From an uncultured Oscillospiraceae bacterium (lineage in GTDB: Bacteria; Bacillota; Clostridia; Oscillospirales; Ruminococcaceae), in assembly GCA_949299455.1 (NCBI GenBank), contig CASGAN010000015.1:1-41246 (forward strand): DNA of 41,246 nt, written 5' to 3'. The notes beneath the pieces were generated by a model, which was not told the origin of the DNA, ran no database searches, and worked only from the letters and a program-made list of their open reading frames with translations. Below are positions 40,142 through 41,246 of the stretch, in pieces. Made by a program: the position numbers and the translations under genes. Position 1 is the stretch's first letter. The number at the start of each line of letters is the position of its first letter.

Positions 40142-40871
40142 TATTGCCACACTGTTTCCCGAAATGTGCGAGACGGTACTTAACGAGAGCATCATCGGGC
40201 GGGCACGCCGCGCAGGATTGATCGAACTGCACTGCCACAATATCCGCAGCTATACGACCGATAAACACGGCCGTGTGGACGATTACGGCTATGGCGGCGG
40301 GAAAGGTATGGTGATGCAGGCAGACCCGATTTTTCGCTGCTATGAGGCGGTGTGTGCCGAACTGCCGAAAAAACCGCATGTGATCTATCTTTCTCCGCAG
40401 GGCCGGGTGCTCACACAGCAGCGGTGTGTCGAGTATGCGAAGATGGAGCATCTGTTTTTGCTGTGCGGCCATTATGAGGGCGTGGATGAACGTGTGCTCG
40501 AAGAAATCGTCGATGAGGAAGTGTCAATCGGTGACTATGTTCTGACCGGCGGCGAGCTGCCCGCACTCGTTTTAACGGACGCGGTTGCGCGGATGTGTGA
40601 CGGCGTACTGGCAGACAGCATATGCTATGAAGAGGAAAGTCATTTTTCCGGATTGCTTGAGTATCCGCAGTATACCCGCCCGGAAATCTGGCATGATAAA
40701 CCGGTACCGGAAGTGCTTTTGTCCGGACACCACAAGAATATTGCCGATTGGCGGCGTGCAAAACAGCTTGTGCGTACCAGCGAAAAGCGTCCCGATTTGT
40801 ATGAGAAGTATTCCCTTACCAAAGAAGAACAAAAACTGATGCAGAAGCATCCGGAATTATTTGGGAAATAG
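40131..40871 (+). CDS. trmD: tRNA (guanine-N1-)-methyltransferase
   Basis: Makes m1G37 in tRNA, needed for reading-frame maintenance. 246 residues of the SPOUT fold: MRIDIATLFPEMCE, DDYGYGGGKGMVMQADPI, HVIYLSPQGR, LCGHYEGVDERV, SIGDYVLTGGELPA, and the C-terminal SGHHKNIADWRR. All family motifs are intact. ATG 40131 overlaps rimM. In most Firmicutes rplS follows trmD; here the next gene is an HPr homologue with its own promoter. Confidence 0.97.
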   Translation: MRIDIATLFPEMCETVLNESIIGRARRAGLIELHCHNIRSYTTDKHGRVDDYGYGGGKGMVMQADPIFRCYEAVCAELPKKPHVIYLSPQGRVLTQQRCVEYAKMEHLFLLCGHYEGVDERVLEEIVDEEVSIGDYVLTGGELPALVLTDAVARMCDGVLADSICYEEESHFSGLLEYPQYTRPEIWHDKPVPEVLLSGHHKNIADWRRAKQLVRTSEKRPDLYEKYSLTKEEQKLMQKHPELFGK

Positions 40872-41011
40872 AAAATAAATTTCTGTGCATTCTGCTTCCC
40901 GCGTTGAAAAAATTGTGTAAGAGTTGCACAATCGGGGGAAATCTAAAAACGGGGCGAAATGGCGAAAAAGCAGAAAATCAAAAAAACAGTTCGGATTTCG
41001 TTTCGGATACG

Positions 41012-41039
41012 TTGACGCGAACAAGGATTATGTTATAAT
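41012..41039 (+). promoter_or_regulatory. Promoter of the HPr gene
   Basis: TTGACG (41012-41017), 16-base spacer, TATAAT (41034-41039) with an extended TGT just before it. Confidence 0.7.
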
Positions 41040-41103
41040 AAGATCGCACACTTTGATTTATACTATATTTTAATTAGATTTATGATGAAGAGGAGCGCTT
41101 GAG

Positions 41104-41246
41104 ATGTACGTAAGTGAGGTAAAAGTTCAAAATCAGGTAGGATTGCATGCACGTCCGGCCACTTTCTTTATTCAGAAAGCAAATGAGTTTAAATCGTCGA
41201 TCTGGGTGGAAAAAGATGAGCGCCGCGGCGGCGAAACACACCTGCG
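41104..41246 (+). CDS. HPr-family phosphocarrier protein, partial (runs off the window)
   Basis: The first 47-48 codons of an HPr-like protein: MYVSEVKVQNQVGLHARPAT, with the phosphorylated histidine at residue 15, then FFIQKANEFKSSIWVEKDERR. HPr carries phosphate from Enzyme I to sugar transporters and, through Ser46, controls carbon catabolite repression in Firmicutes. The last seven codons read GGETHLR where family members have roughly VNAKSLL, so the Ser46 region looks wrong in the last 20 bases. GAGGAG lies 9 bases before the ATG. Either a divergent member or an unreliable sequence end. Confidence 0.8.
   Translation, partial: MYVSEVKVQNQVGLHARPATFFIQKANEFKSSIWVEKDERRGGETHL

Overview
The window looks like the chromosome of a Gram-positive gut-type Clostridia member, most likely in the Ruminococcaceae/Oscillospirales range. 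The evidence is the ylxM-ffh-rpsP-khpA-rimM-trmD cluster, strong AGGAGG ribosome sites with several TTG starts, TTGACA/TATAAT promoters, many intrinsic terminators, an Rnf-type membrane operon, a YesMN-type two-component system next to a DUF3502-like sugar-binding lipoprotein, and a TnpX-type mobile-element remnant. No rRNA, tRNA or CRISPR array was seen. All calls come from reading the sequence and recalling protein families; no database search was run.

Layout. (1) 1-2900: wreck of a mobilizable element, read leftwards: an IS3-like insertion sequence end cutting a large serine recombinase, a TnpW-like small protein, a block of GGGGTTGC repeats, a RepA/KaiC-like AAA ATPase, and the 3' scrap of another gene. 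(2) 3077-6781: an AT-rich accessory island read rightwards, with a nuclease-like protein, a frameshifted zinc-ribbon membrane protein, a small P-loop NTPase and a second, larger zinc-ribbon membrane protein, closed by a strong terminator. (3) 6900-12830: rlmB, a large membrane protein that looks like a P-type ATPase with all its catalytic motifs destroyed, and an EF-G paralogue whose leader can hide its ribosome site. (4) 12848-20952: carbohydrate block: solute-binding lipoprotein with its response regulator and histidine kinase (no permease), a ROK sugar kinase and a mannose-6-phosphate isomerase diverging from a shared operator region, and a NahK-like sugar kinase. (5) 21174-28488: ychF with two TrkA-type potassium-regulatory proteins, an OmpR-type two-component pair with an HtrA protease, and ribulose-phosphate epimerase. 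(6) 28471-35046: mecA-like adaptor, an incomplete rnfD-rnfE-rnfA operon, a glycoside-hydrolase-like secreted protein, phosphoglucomutase and a small lipoprotein. (7) 35080-41246: ROK repressor, trmB, then the SRP/ribosome-maturation cluster, ending inside an HPr gene.

How the parts fit. The sugar genes (ROK kinase, ManA, NahK-like kinase, phosphohexomutase, ROK repressor, HPr) point to hexose or amino-sugar salvage sensed by the YesMN-type pair. The translation genes (rlmB, EF-G paralogue, trmB, rpsP, rimM, trmD, ffh) are ordinary housekeeping. The most unusual items are the Rnf D/E/A core, which lacks most of its iron-sulphur cysteine ligands and has no RnfB, RnfC or RnfG partner here; the catalytically dead P-type-ATPase-like protein; and the zinc-ribbon/P-loop island next to the mobile element.
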